From assembly GCA_013372975.1 (NCBI GenBank), contig JABXIS010000023.1:1-64000 (forward strand): DNA of 64,000 nucleotides. The letters run 5' to 3'. The DNA is from Alphaproteobacteria bacterium (GTDB lineage Bacteria; Pseudomonadota; Alphaproteobacteria; Sphingomonadales; Kordiimonadaceae). Shown in pieces: positions 62,869 through 64,000 of this stretch (within the stretch, counting starts at the first letter, position 1; each line of letters opens with the position of its first letter). The translations under genes were made by a program, and so were the position numbers. The notes under the pieces were generated by a model, which ran no database searches, was not told where the DNA came from, and saw only the letters and a program-made list of their open reading frames with translations.

Positions 62869-62906
62869 GAAAACGCCAACCCGTTACTCAGAACATATGG
62901 GTTGGC
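62869..62906 (-). terminator. terminator of the lipoprotein gene
   Basis: GCCAACCC / GGGTTGGC (62875-62882 with 62899-62906) followed on the minus strand by GTTTTC, 30 bp after the lipoprotein stop. Confidence 0.6.
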
Positions 62907-62936
62907 GCCGCTCCGCAGAGCAAAATGGTGGTAAAT

Positions 62937-63452
62937 TTATGAACGGTCGCGAATGGTGTTTGCCAACGTCTGTGCATCATAATAGCGGCCACCATCTGGC
63001 TTCTCGCCATCGCCCATCACAAACTCGAGAATGGTTGCAGTGGACTCTGTGCCGCTCGGGCGGTTTTCAGCATGTGCGCTGTCGATATAAGTCGGGCGCG
63101 TCACAGTGCGGCAGGTCAATACACCACATTCACGATAGGTCGTTGCATACACCCGTGTCGTTACCATGCCACGGTCTTCGCGCTGCTTGGACGTTGTGTC
63201 ACGATCAACCACTTCAAACCAATCGTAACCGTTTTGGAGCGTAATTTCAGAAGCACGCAACAATGCATAATCACGGGCTTTTTCCGGGTTATCACCACGC
63301 GACTTGTAAACAACACGATAGCGCTCATCACCTAGTGCGGTCTCGTAATATCCATAGTCGCCTTTGGAATCTGCGGCCATGTAGTTATCGCCAGATGACG
63401 CACAGGCAGCCAACAGCAAAGCAGATGGGATTAAATATCTAGCGGTCTTCAT
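62937..63452 (-). CDS. CC0125/CC1285-family lipoprotein
   Basis: This protein of about 171 residues has a lipoprotein signal with the lipobox LLAAC (Cys at residue 17). The mature domain has the pattern of the CC0125/CC1285 family: YRVVYKSRGDNPEKARDYALLRASEITLQNGYDWFEVVD. This fold family is widespread in alphaproteobacterial envelopes; the function is unknown. Two further Cys (ECGVLTC) could form a disulfide. ATG 63452 has AAGGAGG upstream. Confidence 0.85.
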   Translation of the reverse strand: MKTARYLIPSALLLAACASSGDNYMAADSKGDYGYYETALGDERYRVVYKSRGDNPEKARDYALLRASEITLQNGYDWFEVVDRDTTSKQREDRGMVTTRVYATTYRECGVLTCRTVTRPTYIDSAHAENRPSGTESTATILEFVMGDGEKPDGGRYYDAQTLANTIRDRS

Positions 63453-63657
63453 TTTCGCCTCCTTCGGCATTCAAATAAATCATGATCAAACTACGAAGGA
63501 GTTAGTGAATTCTCGATATGGTTGATGCGACATTGGTATAAAGAGCCCATAAAAACCCATGCTCTTTATGGACAATTTATAGCGATCTTGGGGCAACCGT
63601 CTCTCGCTCTGACATGTTTGCCAATATTATCAGGCAAACCTTTTGGGAGCATGACCG

Positions 63658-64000
63658 ATGAACCAGACGCAAGAACAAGCGCCACAGCCTGCAGAGCCAC
63701 CAATGCAACCAGAGGAGCAAGCTATTGCCTACGTCGAAACGGCAATAGAGGAGACGACCGACTTCGCCAAATGGGCGATCGACTATCTCCAACAAGACGG
63801 TACATATGCCCAACTGGGAATGGTTGGTGCCATCCTGCTAGTTGCGATCGGTATAAGAGTCTGGATCGCGCAACGCGTCAAAAGTGTCGAGACGGAAAAA
63901 ACACAGACACCAAGCACGCTGCGGACCTTGCTTCAGAAAATAACCCAGCTAACTGCGCCGTGTTTCGCACTATTGCTTCTGCTTCCTGCAGCGCGGCTCA
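63658..64000 (+). CDS. N-terminal part of a membrane protein (possibly MscS-family), cut by window end
   Basis: An ATG at 63658 with GGGAG upstream opens a frame of 114 codons that stays open to the window edge. The product has a Gln/Pro/Glu-rich start, then a segment FAKWAIDYLQQDGTYAQLG followed by a membrane helix VGAILLVAIGIRVWI, and a second helix starting at the edge (CFALLLLLPA). Such an arrangement is seen at the N-terminus of some mechanosensitive channels, but no channel domain is visible yet. A 7-bp inverted repeat (GTTTGCC/GGCAAAC, 63616-63639) precedes it. Confidence 0.65.
   Translation, partial: MNQTQEQAPQPAEPPMQPEEQAIAYVETAIEETTDFAKWAIDYLQQDGTYAQLGMVGAILLVAIGIRVWIAQRVKSVETEKTQTPSTLRTLLQKITQLTAPCFALLLLLPAARL

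Overview
The window is a chromosomal segment of an alphaproteobacterium. The evidence is a partial RNase P RNA with an alphaproteobacterial look, a CC0125/CC1285-type lipoprotein, an AmgK-type sugar kinase, FecR/ECF-sigma control of a TonB receptor, and many tightly packed operons with ATGA overlaps. I cannot name the genus; a marine, Kordiimonas- or sphingomonad-like organism would fit, but that is a guess. No rRNA, tRNA or CRISPR array was seen. The window starts inside rnpB (minus strand) and ends inside a membrane-protein gene (plus strand).

Layout: 0-6 kb holds rnpB, a small lipoprotein, and a TetR repressor divergent from an RND efflux adaptor/permease pair with two matching operator dyads between them. 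6-9.5 kb is a minus-strand operon (DjlA-like co-chaperone, EamA transporter, cell-wall amidase, secreted helical protein). 9.7-13 kb has a FabH-like ketoacyl synthase, an orphan SUKH protein and a diguanylate cyclase. 13-17.6 kb has a BlaI-type repressor with two operators, a giant M56 (BlaR1-like) sensor protease with a coiled-coil and repeat C-terminus, and an M19 dipeptidase. 17.7-24.7 kb is mixed metabolism: a diheme cytochrome c-rhodanese fusion, a NIPSNAP protein and a fused hydantoinase/oxoprolinase. 24.8-27.8 kb is a P450-GMC oxidoreductase operon. 27.9-34 kb is a stress/signalling block: two universal stress proteins, each behind an FNR/FixK-like box, a hybrid histidine kinase, and a PepSY-PhoP-PhoQ-like operon. 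34-44 kb has a glycosyltransferase, an AmgK-like kinase, a GNAT gene with a structured leader, small membrane proteins, an Xre regulator, an MFS carrier, a MarR-crotonase pair, a TetR gene, a DUF4139 protein and a cold-shock protein. 44.7-49.3 kb is thrS and hrpB.

49.4-59.8 kb is the most distinctive region. It encodes an ECF sigma factor, FecR, an STN-containing TonB receptor, D-amino acid dehydrogenase, an M14 carboxypeptidase, a secreted N-acyl-D-amino-acid deacylase and a small HTH protein, all on the minus strand, with a short tyrosine recombinase at the upstream edge. A bipartite promoter with identical spacing lies before both the sigma gene and the receptor gene. I read this as a sensed uptake-and-degradation system for D-amino-acid-containing (probably acylated) peptides. 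59.8-64 kb has an RND-superfamily exporter, an FNT channel, a lipoprotein and the start of a membrane protein.

The two least expected non-coding signals are the ECF promoter pair (57301-57330 and 59009-59038) and a four-way-junction RNA (36822-36962) whose closing stem buries the ribosome binding site of the GNAT gene.
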